DNA of 64,000 bases from Amaranthus tricolor (lineage: Eukaryota > Streptophyta > Magnoliopsida > Caryophyllales > Amaranthaceae): the NCBI RefSeq assembly GCF_026212465.1, contig NC_080049.1, forward strand, positions 4,764,683 through 4,828,682, given 5' to 3'. The notes beneath the pieces were generated by a model. The model did no database searches and had not been told where the DNA came from. It saw nothing but the letters and a program-made list of their open reading frames with translations. The position numbers were made by a program, and so were the translations under genes. Below, piece after piece: positions 1 to 13,538 of the stretch (within the stretch, counting starts at the first letter, position 1; each line of letters opens with the position of its first letter).

Positions 1-1861
1 CGTTTTTGCCACTTTAGCGCATAAAGTAGCTCAAACTTGATTTGTTTTGCACGAAACTTCGCACACAACAATATTTGGTATATATTATTGTGTTGAAGTG
101 GTTTAGAATTTAAAATCATTTTCATACGCTAGAAATTACGTGTTAAGTTGCGATTTAAAGGGTTTTAAAGCGTTTTTGCCACTTTTGCGCATAAAGTAGC
201 TCATATTGGTTTGTTTTGCACGAAACTTGGCACACAACACTGTTTGGAATATATTATTGTGTTGAAGTGGTTAGAATTGAAAATCATAGTCATATGCTAG
301 AAATCACGTGTAAAGTTGAGCTTTTAAGGGTTTTTAAGAGTTTTTTACCACTTTTGCGCATAAAGTAGCTCAAACTAGGTTTGTTTTGCACAAAAAAAGG
401 CACACAACACTATTTGGTATATTTTATTGTGTTGAAGTGGTTAGAATTGAAAATCATAGTCATATGCTAGAAATTACATGTTAAGTTGCGATTTTAAGGG
501 TTTTGAAGTGTTTTTGCCACTTTTGCGCATAAAGTAGCTCAAACATGGTTTGTTTTGCAAGAAACTTGGCACACAACACTATTTGGTATATTTTATTGTG
601 TTGAAGTGGTTAAAATTGAAAATCATAGTCATATACTACAAAATAAGTGTTAAGTTGCGATTTTAAGGGTTTTTAAGCGTTTTTGCCACTTTTGCGCATA
701 AAGTAGCTCAAACTAGGTTTGTTTTGCACAAAACAAGGAACACAACTCTATTTGGTATATTTTATTGTGTTGAAGTGGTTAGAATTGAAAATCATAGTTA
801 TATGCTAGAAATTACTTGTTAAGTTGCGATTTTAAAAGTTTTTAAGTGTTTTTGCCACTTTTGCGCATAAAGTAGCTCAAACATGGTTTGTTTTGCACGA
901 AACTTGGCATACAACACTATTGGGTATATTTTAAAGTGTTGAAGTGGTTAAAATTGAAAATCATAGTCATACACTACAAAATACGTGTGAAGTTGCGATT
1001 TTAAGGTTTTTTAAGCGTTTTTGCCACTTTTGCACATAAAGTAGCTCAAAGTTGGTTTGTTTTGCACGCAACTTGGCACACAACAATATTTGGTATATAT
1101 TATTGTGTTTAAGTGGTTAGAATTGAAAATCATAGTCATATGCTAGAAATTGCGTGTTAAGTTGAGCTTTTAAAGGTTTTCAAGCGTTTTTGCCACTTTT
1201 GCGCATAAAGTAGCTCAAACTTGATTTGTTTTGCACGAAACTTGGCACACAACACTATTTGGTATATATTATTGTGTTGAAGTGGTTATAATTTAAAATC
1301 ATAGTCATATGCTAGAAATTTCATGTTAACTTGTGATTTTAACGGTTTTTTAAGCATTTTTGCCACTTTTGCGCATAAAGTAGCTCAAACATGGTTTGTT
1401 TTGCACGAAACATGGCACACAACACTATTTGGTATATATTATTGTGTTGAAGTGGTTAAAATTAAAAATCATAGTTATATACTAGAAAATACGTGTTAAG
1501 CTGCGCTTTTAAGGGTTTTTAAGCGTTTTTGCCACTTTTGTGCATAAAGTAGCTCAAACATGGTTTGTTTTGCACGAAACTTGGCATACAACACTATTTG
1601 GTATATTTTATAGTGTTGAAGTGGTTAAAATTGAAAATAATAGTCATATACAACAAAATACTTCTTAAGTTGTGATTTTAAGGTTTTTTAAGCGTTTTTG
1701 CCACTTTTGCACATAAAGTAGCTCAAAGTTAGTTTGTTTTGCACACAACTTGGCACACAACACTATTTGGAATATATTATTTTGGTTAAGTGGTTAGAAT
1801 TGATAATCATAGTCATATGCTAGAAATTGCATGTTAAGTTGTGCTTTTATGGGTTTTCAAG
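1..1861. repeat. HOR copy H1 (11 monomers, reference copy)
   Basis: Using the cgtttttgccactt block as monomer start, the 11 monomers begin at 1, 171, 339, 509, 678, 847, 1016, 1185, 1355, 1524 and 1693, each 168-170 bp. Monomer 1 is marked by the variant gccactttagcgc, monomer 2 by gctcatattgg, monomer 3 by a ttttttacc start and a run of A near 391, monomer 5 by aaggaacacaactc, monomer 6 by ctattgggtat, monomer 8 by gttataattt, and monomer 11 by attttggttaag. These marks identify each monomer in later copies. The phase is set by the window start, which happens to fall on a monomer boundary. Confidence 0.93.
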
Positions 1862-3722
1862 CGTTTTTGCCACTTTAGCGCATAAAGTAGCTCAAACTTG
1901 ATTTGTTTTGCACGAAACATCGCACACAACAATATTTGGTATATATTATTGTGTTGAAGTCGGTTAGAATTTAAAATCATTTTCATACGCTAGAAATTAC
2001 GTGTTAAGTTGCGATTTAAAGGGTTTTAAAGCGTTTTTGCCACTTTTGCGCATAAAGTAGCTCATATTGGTTTGTTTTGCACGAAACTTGGCACACAACA
2101 CTGTTTGGAATATATTATTGTGTTGAAGTGGTTAGAATTGAAAATCATAGTCATATGCTAGAAATCACGTGTAAAGTTGAGCTTTTAAGGGTTTTGAAGA
2201 GTTTTTTACCACTTTTGCGCATAAAGTAGCTCAAACTAGGTTTGTTTTGCACAAAAAAAGGCACACAACACTATTTGGTATATTTTATTGTGTTGAAGTG
2301 GTTAGAATTGAAAATCATAGTCATATGCTAGAAATTACGTGTTAAGTTGCGATTTTAAGGGTTTTTAAGTGTTTTTGCCACTTTTGCGCATAAAGTAGCT
2401 CAAACATGGTTTGTTTTGCAAGAAACTTGGCACACAACACTATTTGGTATATTTTATTGTGTTGAAGTGGTTAAAATTGAAAATCATAGTCATATACTAC
2501 AAAATACGTGTTAAGTTGCGATTTTAAGGGTTTTTAAGCGTTTTTGCCACTTTTGCGCATAAAGTAGCTCAAACTAGGTTTGTTTTGCACAAAACAAGGA
2601 ACACAACTCTATTTGGTATATTTTATTGTGTTGAAGTGGTTAGAATTGAAAATCATAGTTATATGCTAGAAATTACTTGTTAAGTTGCGATTTTAAAAGT
2701 TTTTAAGTGTTTTTGACACTTTTGCGCATAAAGTAGCTCAAACATGGTTTGTTTTGCACGAAACATGGCATACAACACTATTGGGTATATTTTAAAGTGT
2801 TGAAGTGGTTAAAATTGAAAATCATAGTCATATACTACAAAATACGTGTGAAGTTGCGATTTTAAGGTTTTTTAAGCGTTTTTGCCACTTTTGCACATAA
2901 AGTAGCTCAAAGTTGGTTTGTTTTGCACGCAACTTGGCACACAACAATATTTGGTATATATTATTGTGTTTAAGTGGTTAGAATTGAAAATCATAGTCAT
3001 ATGCTAGAAATTGCGTGTTAAGTTGAGCTTTTAAAGGTTTTCAAGCGTTTTTGCCACTTTTGCGCATAAAGTAGCTCAAACTTGATTTGTTTTGCACGAA
3101 ACTTGGCACACAACACTATTTGGTATATATTATTGTGTTGAAGTGGTTATAATTTAAAATCATAGTCATATGCTAGAAATTTCATGTTAACTTGTGATTT
3201 TAACGGTTTTTTAAGCATTTTTGCCACTTTTGCGCATAAAGTAGCTCAAACATGGTTTGTTTTGCACGAAACATGGCACACAACACTATTTGGTATATAT
3301 TATTGTGTTGAAGTGGTTAAAATTAAAAATCATAGTTATATACTAGAAAATACGTGTTAAGCTGCGCTTTTAAGGGTTTTTAAGCGTTTTTGCCACTTTT
3401 GCGCATAAAGTAGCTCAAACATGGTTTGTTTTGCACGAAACTTGGCATACAACACTATTTGGTATATTTTATAGTGTTGAAGTGGTTAAAATTGAAAATA
3501 ATAGTCATATACTACAAAATACTTCTTAAGTTGCGATTTTAAGGTTTTTTAAGCGTTTTTGCCACTTTTGCACATAAAGTAGCTCAAAGTTGGTTTGTTT
3601 TGCACACAACTTGGCACACAACACTATTTGGAATATATTATTTTGGTTAAGTGGTTAGAATTGATAATCATAGTCATATGCTAGAAATTGCATGTTAAGT
3701 TGTGCTTTTATGGGTTTTGAAG
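1862..3722. repeat. HOR copy H2 (11 monomers)
   Basis: It is exactly 1861 bp with the same order of monomer variants as H1. Differences from H1 are a few scattered substitutions, such as gacactttt for gccactttt near 2714, showing recent homogenisation of the 11-mer. Confidence 0.92.
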
Positions 3723-5583
3723 CGTTTTTGCCACTTTAGCGCATAAAGTAGCTCAAACTTGATTTGTTTTGCACGAAACTTCGCACACAACAATATTTGG
3801 TATATATTATTGTGTTGAAGTGGTTTAGAATTTAAAATCATTTTCATACGCTAGAAATTACGTGTTAAGTTGCGATTTAATGGGTTTTAAAGCGTTTTTG
3901 CCACTTTTGCGCATAAAGTAGCTCATATTGGTTTGTTTTGCACGAAACTTGGCACACAACACTGTTTGGAATATATTATTGTGTTGAAGTGGTTAGAATT
4001 GAAAATCATAGTCATATTCTAGAAATCACGTGTAAAGTTGAGCTTTTAAGGGTTTTTAAGAGTTTTTTACCACTTTTGCGCATAAAGTAGCTCAAACTAG
4101 GTTTGTTTTGCACAAAAAAAGGCACACAACACTATTTGGTATATTTTATTGTGTTGAAGTGGTTAGAATTGAAAATCATAGTCATATGCTAGAAATTACG
4201 TGTTAAGTTGCGATTTTAAGGGTTTTTAAGTGTTTTTGCCACTTTTGCGCATAAAGTAGCTCAAACATGGTTTGTTTTGCAAGAAACTTGGCACACAACA
4301 CTATTTGGTATATTTTATTGTGTTGAAGTGGTTAAAATTGAAAATCATAGTCATATACTACAAAATACGTGTTAAGTTGCGATTTTAAGGGTTTTTAAGC
4401 GTTTTTGCCACTTTTGCGCATAAAGTAGCTCAAACTAGGTTTGTTTTGCACAAAACAAGGAACACAACTCTATTTGGTATATTTTATTGTGTTGAAGTGG
4501 TTAGAATTGAAAATCATAGTTATATGCTAGAAATTACTTGTTAAGTTGCGATTTTAAAAGTTTTTAAGTGTTTTTGACACTTTTGCGCATAAAGTAGCTC
4601 AAACATGGTTTGTTTTGCACGAAACATGGCATACAACACTATTGGGTATATTTTAAAGTGTTGAAGTGGTTAAAATTGAAAATCATAGTCATATACTACA
4701 AAATACGTGTGAAGTTGCGATTTTAAGGTTTTTTAAGCGTTTTTGCCACTTTTGCACATAAAGTAGCTCAAAGTTGGTTTGTTTTGCACGCAACTTGGCA
4801 CACAACAATATTTGGTATATATTATTGTGTTTAAGTGGTTAGAATTGAAAATCATAGTCATATGCTAGAAATTGCGTGTTAAGTTGAGCTTTTAAAGGTT
4901 TTCAAGCGTTTTTGCCACTTTTGCGCATAAAGTAGCTCAAACTTGATTTGTTTTGCACGAAACTTGGCACACAACACTATTTGGTATATATTATTGTGTT
5001 GAAGTGGTTATAATTTAAAATCATAGTCATATGCTAGAAATTTCATGTTAACTTGTGATTTTAACGGTTTTTTAAGCATTTTTGCCACTTTTGCGCATAA
5101 AGTAGCTCAAACATGGTTTGTTTTGCACGAAACATGGCACACAACACTATTTGGTATATATTATTGTGTTGAAGTGGTTAAAATTAAAAATCATAGTTAT
5201 ATACTAGAAAATACGTGTTAAGCTGCGCTTTTAAGGGTTTTTTAGCGTTTTTGCCACTTTTGCGCATAAAGTAGCTCAAACATGGTTTGTTTTGCACGAA
5301 ACTTGGCATACAACACTATTTGGTATATTTTATAGTGTTGAAGTGGTTAAAATTGAAAATAATAGTCATATACTACAAAATACTTCTTAAGTTGCGATTT
5401 TAAGGTTTTTTAAGCGTTTTTGCCACTTTTGCACATAAAGTAGCTCAAAGTTGGTTTGTTTTGCACACAACTTGGCACACAACACTATTTGGAATATATT
5501 ATTTTGGTTAAGTGGTTAGAATTGATAATCATAGTCATATGCTAGAAATTGCATGTTAAGTTGTGCTTTTATGGGTTTTCAAG
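3723..5583. repeat. HOR copy H3 (11 monomers)
   Basis: It is 1861 bp and shares the gacactttt variant of monomer 6 with H2 (near 4575), so H2 and H3 are closer to each other than to H1. Confidence 0.92.
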
Positions 5584-8120
5584 CGTTTTTGCCACTTTAG
5601 CGCATAAAGTAGCTCAAACTTGATTTGTTTTGCACGAAACTTCGCACACAACAATATTTGGTATATATTATTGTGTTGAAGTGGTTTAGAATTTAAAATC
5701 ATTTTCATACTAGAAATTACGTGTTAAGTTGCGATTTAATGGGTTTTTAAAGCGTTTTTGCCACTTTTGCGCATAAAGTAGCTCATATTGGTTTGTTTTG
5801 CACGAAACTTGGCACACAACACTGTTTGGAATATATTATTGTGTTGAAGTGGTTAGAATTGAAAATCATAGTCATATGCTAGAAATCACGTGTAAAGTTG
5901 AGCTTTTAAGGGTTTTTAAGAGTTTTTTACCACTTTTGCGCAATAAAGTAGCTCAAACTAGGTTTGTTTTGCACAAAAAAAGGCACACAACACTATTTGG
6001 TATATTTTATTGTGTTGAAGTGGTTAGAATTGAAAATCATAGTCATATGCTAGAAATTACGTGTTAAGTTGCGATTTTAAGGGTTTTTAAGTGTTTTTGC
6101 CACTTTTGCGCAATAAAGTAGCTCAAACATGGTTTGTTTTGCAAGAAACTTGGCACACAACACTATTTGGTATATTTTATTGTGTTGAAGTGGTTAAAAT
6201 TGAAAATCATAGTCATATACTACAAAATACGTGTTAAGTTGCGATTTTAAGGGTTTTTAAGCGTTTTTGCCACTTTTGCGCATAAAGTAGCTCAAACTAG
6301 GTTTGTTTTGCACAAAACAAGGAACACAACTCTATTTGGTATATTTTATTGTGTTGAAGTGGTTAGAATTGAAAATCATAGTTATATGCTAGAAATTACT
6401 TGTTAAGTTGCGATTTTAAAAGTTTTTAAGTGTTTTTGCCACTTTTGCGCATAAAGTAGCTCAAACATTGTTTGTTTTGCACGAAACTTGGCATACAACA
6501 CTATTGGGTATATTTTAAAGTGTTGAAGTGGTTAAAATTGAAAATCATAGTCATATACTACAAAATACGTGTGAAGTTGCGATTTTAAGGTTTTTTAAGC
6601 GTTTTTGCCACTTTTGCACATAAAGTAGCTCAAAGTTGGTTTGTTTTGCACGCAACTTGGCACACAACAATATTTGGTATATATTATTGTGTTTAAGTGG
6701 TTAGAATTGAAAATCATAGTCATATGCTAGAAATTGCGTGTTAAGTTGAGCTTTTAAAGGTTTTCAAGCGTTTTTGCCACTTTTGCGCATAAAGTAGCTC
6801 AAACTTGATTTGTTTTGCACGAAACTTGGCACACAACACTATTTGGTATATATTATTGTGTTGAAGTGGTTATAATTTAAAATCATATTCATATGCTAGA
6901 AATTTCATGTTAACTTGTGATTTTAACGGTTTTTTTAAGCATTTTTGCCACTTTTGCGCATAAAGTAGCTCAAACATGGTTTGTTTTGCACGAAACATGG
7001 CACACAACACTATTTGGTATATATTATTGTGTTGAAGTGGTTAAAATTGAAAATCATAGTTATATACTAGAAAATACGTGTTAAGCTGCGCTTTAAAGGG
7101 GTTTTTAAGCGTTTTTGCCACTTTTGCGCATAAAGTAGCTCAAAGTTGGTTTGTTTTGCATGCAACATGGCACACAACACTATTTGGTATATATTATTGT
7201 TTTGGAAGTGGTTAGAATTTAAAATCATCGTCATCTGCAAGAAATTACGTTTTAAGTTGAGCTTTTAAGGGTTTTAAGCGTTTTTGCCACTTTTGCGCAA
7301 AATGTTGCTCAAAGTTGATTTGTTTTGCACGAAACTTGGAACACAACACTATTTGGTATATATTATTGTGTTGAAGTGGTTATAATTGAAAATCATAGTC
7401 ATATGCTAGAAATTCATGTTAACTTGTTATTTTAACGGTTTTTTAAGCGTTTTTGTCACTTTTGCGCATAAAGTGCTCAAATTTGGTTTGTTTTGCACGA
7501 AACTTGGCACACACACTGTTTAGAATATATTATTGTGTTGAAGTGGTTAGAATTGAAAAGGATATTAATATGCTAGAAATTACGTGTTAAGTTGAGCTTT
7601 TAAGGGTTTTTAAGAGTTTTTGCCACATTTGGGCATAAAGTAGCTCAAACTAGGTTTGTTTTGCACAAAACAAGGAACACAACTCTATTTGGTATATTTT
7701 ATTGTGTTGAAGTGGTTAGAATTGAAAATCATAGTCATATGCTAGAAATTTCGTGTTAAGTTGCGATTTTAAAAGTTTTAAGTGTTTTCGCCACTTTTGC
7801 GCATAAAGTAGCTCAAACATGGTTTGTTTTGCACGAAACTTGGCATACAACACTATTTGGTATATTTTATAGTGTTGAAGTGGTTAAAATTGAAAATAAT
7901 AGTCATATACTACAAAATACTTCTTAAGTTGCGATTTTAAGGTTTTTAAAGCGTTTTTGCCACTTTTGCACATAAAGTAGCTCAAAGTTGGTTTGTTTTG
8001 CACACAACTTGGCACACAACACTATTTGGAATATATTATTTTGGTTAAGTGGTTAGAATTGATAATCATAGTCATATGTTAGAAATTGCATGTTAAGTTG
8101 TGCTTTTATGGGTTTTCAAG
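5584..8120. repeat. HOR copy H4 (enlarged, 15 monomers)
   Basis: At 2537 bp it is longer than the standard unit by four monomers, which lie between monomers 9 and 10 (7110-7782). It also has single-base insertions giving gcgcaataaag near 5938 and 6109. A 90-codon frame crossing two monomers here is a chance product of the repeat and is not annotated as a gene. Confidence 0.9.
7110..7782. repeat. Four-monomer variant block, first occurrence
   Basis: Four monomers (starts 7110, 7279, 7448, 7615) are not part of the standard 11-mer. They carry private variants: gcatgcaacatgg, tcatcgtcatctgcaag, gcgcaaaatgttgctc, ataaagtgctc and gaaaaggatattaatatgc. The following copy of monomer 10 also carries a private gttttcgcc start. 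The same block recurs at 19464 and 25543. Confidence 0.88.
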
Positions 8121-9981
8121 CGTTTTTGCCACTTTAGCGCATAAAGTAGCTCAAACTTGATTTGTTTTGCACGAAACTTCGCACACAACAATATTTGGTA
8201 TATATTATTGTGTTGAAGTCGGTTAGAATTTAAAATTATTTTCATACGCTAGAAATTACGTGTTAAGTTGCGATTTGAAGAGTTTTAAAGCGTTTTTGCC
8301 ACTTTTGCGCATAAAGTAGCTCATATTGGTTTGTTTTGCACGAAACTTGGCACACAACACTGTTTGGAATATATTATTGTGTTGAAGTGGTTAGAATTGA
8401 AAATCATAGTCATATGCTAGAAATCACGTGTAAAGTTGAGCTTTTAAGGGTTTTTAAGAGTTTTTTACCACTTTTGCGCATAAAGTAGCTCAAACTAGGT
8501 TTGTTTTGCACAAAAAAAGGCACACAACACTATTTGGTATATTTTATTGTGTTGAAGTGGTTAGAATTGAAAATCATAGTCATATGCTAGAAATTACGTG
8601 TTAAGTTGCGATTTTAAGGGTTTTTAAGTGTTTTTGCCACTTTTGCGCTTAAAGTAGCTCAAACATGGTTTGTTTTGCAAGAAACTTGGCACACAACACT
8701 ATTTGGTATATTTTATTGTGTTGAAGTGGTTAAAATTGAAAATCATAGTCATATACTACAAAATACGTGTTAAGTTGCGATTTTAAGGGTTTTTAAGCGT
8801 TTTTGCCACTTTTGCGCATAAAGTAGCTCAAACTAGGTTTGTTTTGCACAAAACAAGGAACACAACTCTATTTGGTATATTTTATTGTGTTGAAGTGGTT
8901 AGAATTGAAAATCATAGTTATATGCTAGAAATTACTTGTTAAGTTGCGATTTTAAAAGTTTTTAAGTGTTTTTGCCACTTTTGTGCATAAAGTAGCTCAA
9001 ACATGGTTTGTTTTGCACGAAACTTGGCATACAACACTATTGGGTATATTTTAAAGTGTTGAAGTGGTTAAAATTGAAAATCATAGTCATATACTACAAA
9101 ATACGTGTGAAGTTGCGATTTTAAGGTTTTTTAAGCGTTTTTGCCACTTTTGCACATAAAGTAGCTCAAAGTTGGTTTGTTTTGCACGCAACTTGGCACA
9201 CAACAATATTTGGTATATATTTTTGTGTTTAAGTGGTTAGAATTGAAAATCATAGTCATATGCTAGAAATTGCGAGTTAAGTTGAGCTTTTAAAGGTTTT
9301 CAAGCGTTTTTGCCACTTTTGCGCATAAAGTAGCTCAAACTTGATTTGTTTTGCACGAAACTTGGCACACAACACTATTTGGTATATATTATTGTGTTGA
9401 AGTGGTTATAATTTAAAATCATAGTCATATGCTAGAAATTTCATGTTAACTTGTGATTTTAACGGTTTTTTAAGCATTTTTGCCACTTTTGCGCATAAAG
9501 TAGCTCAAACATGGTTTGTTTTGCACGAAACATGGCACACAACACTATTTGGTATATATTATTGTGTTGAAGTGGTTAAAATTAAAAATCATAGTTATAT
9601 ACTAGAAAATACGTGTTAAGCTGCGCTTTTAAGGGTTTTTAAGCGTTTTTGCCACTTTTGCGCATAAAGTAGCTCAAACATGGTTTGTTTTGCACGAAAC
9701 TTGGCATACAACACTATTTTGTATATTTTATAGTGTTGAAGTGGTTAAAATTGAAAATAATAGTCATATACAACAAAATACTTCTTAAGTTGTGATTTTA
9801 AGGTTTTTTAAGCGTTTTTGCCACTTTTGCACATAAAGTAGCTCAAAGTTAGTTTGTTTTGCACACAACTTGGCACACAACACTATTTGGAATATATTAT
9901 TTTGGTTAAGTGGTTAGAATTGATAATCATAGTCATATGCTAGAAATTGCATGTTAAGTTGTGCTTTTATGGGTTTTCAAG
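8121..9981. repeat. HOR copy H5 (11 monomers)
   Basis: It is a standard 1861-bp unit. It introduces the variants gcgcttaaag (near 8645), atttttgtgtttaag (near 9219) and gcgagttaag (near 9271), some of which are shared by the following copies. Confidence 0.92.
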
Positions 9982-11844
9982 CGTTTTTGCCACTTTAGCG
10001 CATAAAGTAGCTCAAACTTGATTTGTTTTGCACGAAACATCGCACACAACAATATTTGGTATATATTATTGTTTTGAAGTCGGTTAGAATTTAAAATCAT
10101 TTTCATACGCTAGAAATTACGTGTTAAGTTGCGATTTAAAGGGTTTTTAAAGCGTTTTTGCCACTTTTGCGCATAAAGTAGCTCATATTGGTTTGTTTTG
10201 CACGAAACTTGGCACACAACACTGTTTGGAATATATTATTGTGTTGAAGTGGTTAGAATTGAAAATCATAGTCATATGCTAGAAATCACGTGTAAAGTTG
10301 AGCTTTTAAGGGTTTTTAAGAGTTTTTTACCACTTTTGCGCATAAAGTAGCTCAAACTAGGTTTGTTTTGCACAAAAAAAGGCACACAACACTATTTGGT
10401 ATATTTTATTGTGTTGAAGTGGTTAGAATTGAAAATCATAGTCATATGCTAGAAATTACGTGTTAAGTTGCGATTTTAAGGGTTTTTAAGTGTTTTTGCC
10501 ACTTTTGCGCTTAAAGTAGCTCAAACATGGTTTGTTTTGCAAGAAACTTGGCACACAACACTATTTGGTATATTTTATTTTGTTGAAGTGGTTAAAATTG
10601 AAAATCATAGTCATATACTACAAAATACGTGTTAAGTTGCGATTTTAAGGGTTTTTAAGCGTTTTTGCCACTTTTGCATATAAAGTAGCTCAAACTAGGT
10701 TTGTTTTGCACAAAACAAGGAACACAACTCTATTTGGTATATTTTATTGTGTTGAAGTGGTTAGAATTGAAAATCATAGTTATATGCTAGAAATTACTTG
10801 TTAAGTTGCGATTTTAAAAGTTTTTAAGTGTTTTTGCCACTTTTGTGCATAAAGTAGCTCAAACATGGTTTGTTTTGCACGAAACTTGGCATACAACACT
10901 ATTGGGTATATTTTAAAGTGTTGAAGTGGTTAAAATTGAAAATCATAGTCATATACTACAAAATACGTGTGAAGTTGCGATTTTAAGGTTTTTTAAGCGT
11001 TTTTGCCACTTTTGCACATAAAGTAGCTCAAAGTTGGTTTGTTTTGCACGCAACTTGGCACACAACAATATTTGGTATATATTATTGTGTTTAAGTGGTT
11101 AGAATTGAAAATCATAGTCATATGCTAGAAATTGCGAGTTAAGTTGAGCTTTTAAAGGTTTTCAAGCGTTTTTGCCACTTTTGCGCATAAAGTAGCTCAA
11201 ACTTGATTTGTTTTGCACGAAACTTGGCACACAACACTATTTGGTATATATTATTGTGTTGAAGTGGTTATAATTTAAAATCATAGTCATATGCTAGAAA
11301 TTTCATGTTAACTTGTGATTTTAACGGTTTTTTAAGCATTTTTGTCACTTTTGCGCATAAAGTAGCTCAAACATGGTTTGTTTTGCACGAAACATGGCAC
11401 ACAACACTATTTGGTATATATTATTGTGTTGAAGTGGTTAAAATTAAAAATCATAGTTATATACTAGAAAATACGTGTTAAGCTGCGCTTTTAAGGGTTT
11501 TGAAGCGTTTTTGCCACTTTTGCGCATAAAGTAGCTCAAACATGGTTTGTTTTGCACGAAACTTGGCATACAACACTATTTTGTATATTTTATAGTGTTG
11601 AAGTGGTTAAAATTGAAAATAATAGTCATATACAACAAAATACTTCTTAAGTTGCGATTTTAAGGTTTTTTTAAGCGTTTTTGCCACTTTTGCACATAAA
11701 GTAGCTCAAAGTTAGTTTGTTTTGCACACAACTTGGCACACAACACTATTTGGAATATATTATTTTGGTTAAGTGGTTAGAATTGATAATCATAGTCATA
11801 TGCTAGAAATTGCATGTTAAGTTGTGCTTTTATGGGTTTTCAAG
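9982..11844. repeat. HOR copy H6 (11 monomers)
   Basis: It is 1863 bp, with the standard monomer order. It shares gcgcttaaag and gcgagttaag with H5. Confidence 0.92.
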
Positions 11845-13538
11845 CGTTTTTGCCACTTTAGCGCATAAAGTAGCTCAAACTTGATTTGTTTTGCACGAAA
11901 CATCGCACACAACAATATTTGGTATATATTATTGTTTTGAAGTCGGTTAGAATTTAAAATCATTTTCATACGCTAGAAATTACGTGTTAAGTTGCGATTT
12001 AAAGGGTTTTAAAGCGTTTTTGCCACTTTTGCGCATAAAGTAGCTCATATTGGTTTGTTTTGCACGAAACTTGGCACACAACACTGTTTGGAATATATTA
12101 TTGTGTTGAAGTGGTTAGAATTGAAAATCATAGTCATATGCTAGAAATCACGTGTAAAGTTGAGCTTTTAAGGGTTTTTAAGAGTTTTTTACCACTTTTG
12201 CGCATAAAGTAGCTCAAACTAGGTTTGTTTTGCACAAAAAAAGGCACACAACACTATTTGGTATATTTTATTGTGTTGAAGTGGTTAGAATTGAAAATCA
12301 TAGTCATATGCTAGAAATTACGTGTTAAGTTGCGATTTTATGGGTTTTTAAGTGTTTTTGCCACTTTTGCGCATAAAGTAGCTCAAACATGGTATGATTT
12401 GCAAGAAACTTGGCACACAACACTATTTGGTATATTTTATTGTGTTGAAGTGGTTAAAATTGAAAATCATAGTCATATACTACAAAATACGTGTTAAGTT
12501 GCGATTTTAAGGGTTTTTAAACGTTTTTGCCACTTTTGCGCATAAAGTAGCTCAAACTAGGTTTGTTTTGCACAAAACAAGGAACACAACTCTATTTGGT
12601 ATATTTTATTGTGTTGAAGTGGTTAGAATTGAAAATCATAGTTATATGCTAGAAATTACTTGTTAAGTTGCGATTTTAAAAGTTTTTAAGTGTTTTTGCC
12701 ACTTTTGCGCATAAAGTAGCTCAAACATGGTTTGTTTTGCACGAAACTTGGCATACAACACTATTGGGTATATTTTAAAGTGTTGAAGTGGTTAAAATTG
12801 AAAATCATAGTCATATACTACAAAATACGTGTGAAGTTGCGATTTTAAGGTTTTTTAAGCGTTTTTGCCACTTTTGCACATAAAGTAGCTCAAAGTTGGT
12901 TTGTTTTGCACGCAACTTGGCACACAACAATATTTGGTATATATTATTGTGTTTAAGTGGTTAGAATTGAAAATCATAGTCATATGCTAGAAATTGCGAG
13001 TTAAGTTGAGCTTTTAAAGGTTTTCAAGCGTTTTTGCCACTTTTGCGCATAAAGTAGCTCAAACTTGATTTGTTTTGCACGAAACTTGGCACACAACACT
13101 ATTTGGTATATATTATTGTGTTGAAGTGGTTATAATTTAAAATCATAGTCATATGCTAGAAATTTCATGTTAACTTGTTATTTTAACGGTTTTTTTAAGC
13201 ATTTTTGCCACTTTTGCGCATAAAGTAGCTCAAACATGGTTTGTTTTGCACGAAACTTGGCATACAACACTATTTGGTATATTTTATAGTGTTGAAGTGG
13301 TTAAAATTGAAAATAATAGTCATATACAACAAAATACTTCTTAAGTTGTGATTTTAAGGTTTTTTAAGCGTTTTTTGCCACTTTTGCACATAAAGTAGCT
13401 CAAAGTTAGTTTGTTTTGCACACAACTTGGCACACAACACTATTTGGAATATATTATTTTGGTTAAGTGGTTAGAATTGATAATCATAGTCATATGCTAG
13501 AAATTGCATGTTAAGTTGTGCTTTTATGGGTTTTCAAG
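11845..13538. repeat. HOR copy H7 (10 monomers, fused 9/10)
   Basis: It is 1694 bp, one monomer short. The monomer starting at 13200 begins as monomer 9 (gcatttttgcc start) and continues as monomer 10 (cttggcatac, then the ttttatagtg variant), so one repeat length was lost in register somewhere between about 13200 and 13260. Confidence 0.87.

Noticed and set aside
5798..6067. 89-90-codon frames within satellite (also 14090-14362)
   Set aside because: They appear only where a one-base insertion or loss removes a stop in a repeat translation, and the peptide itself repeats with the monomer.
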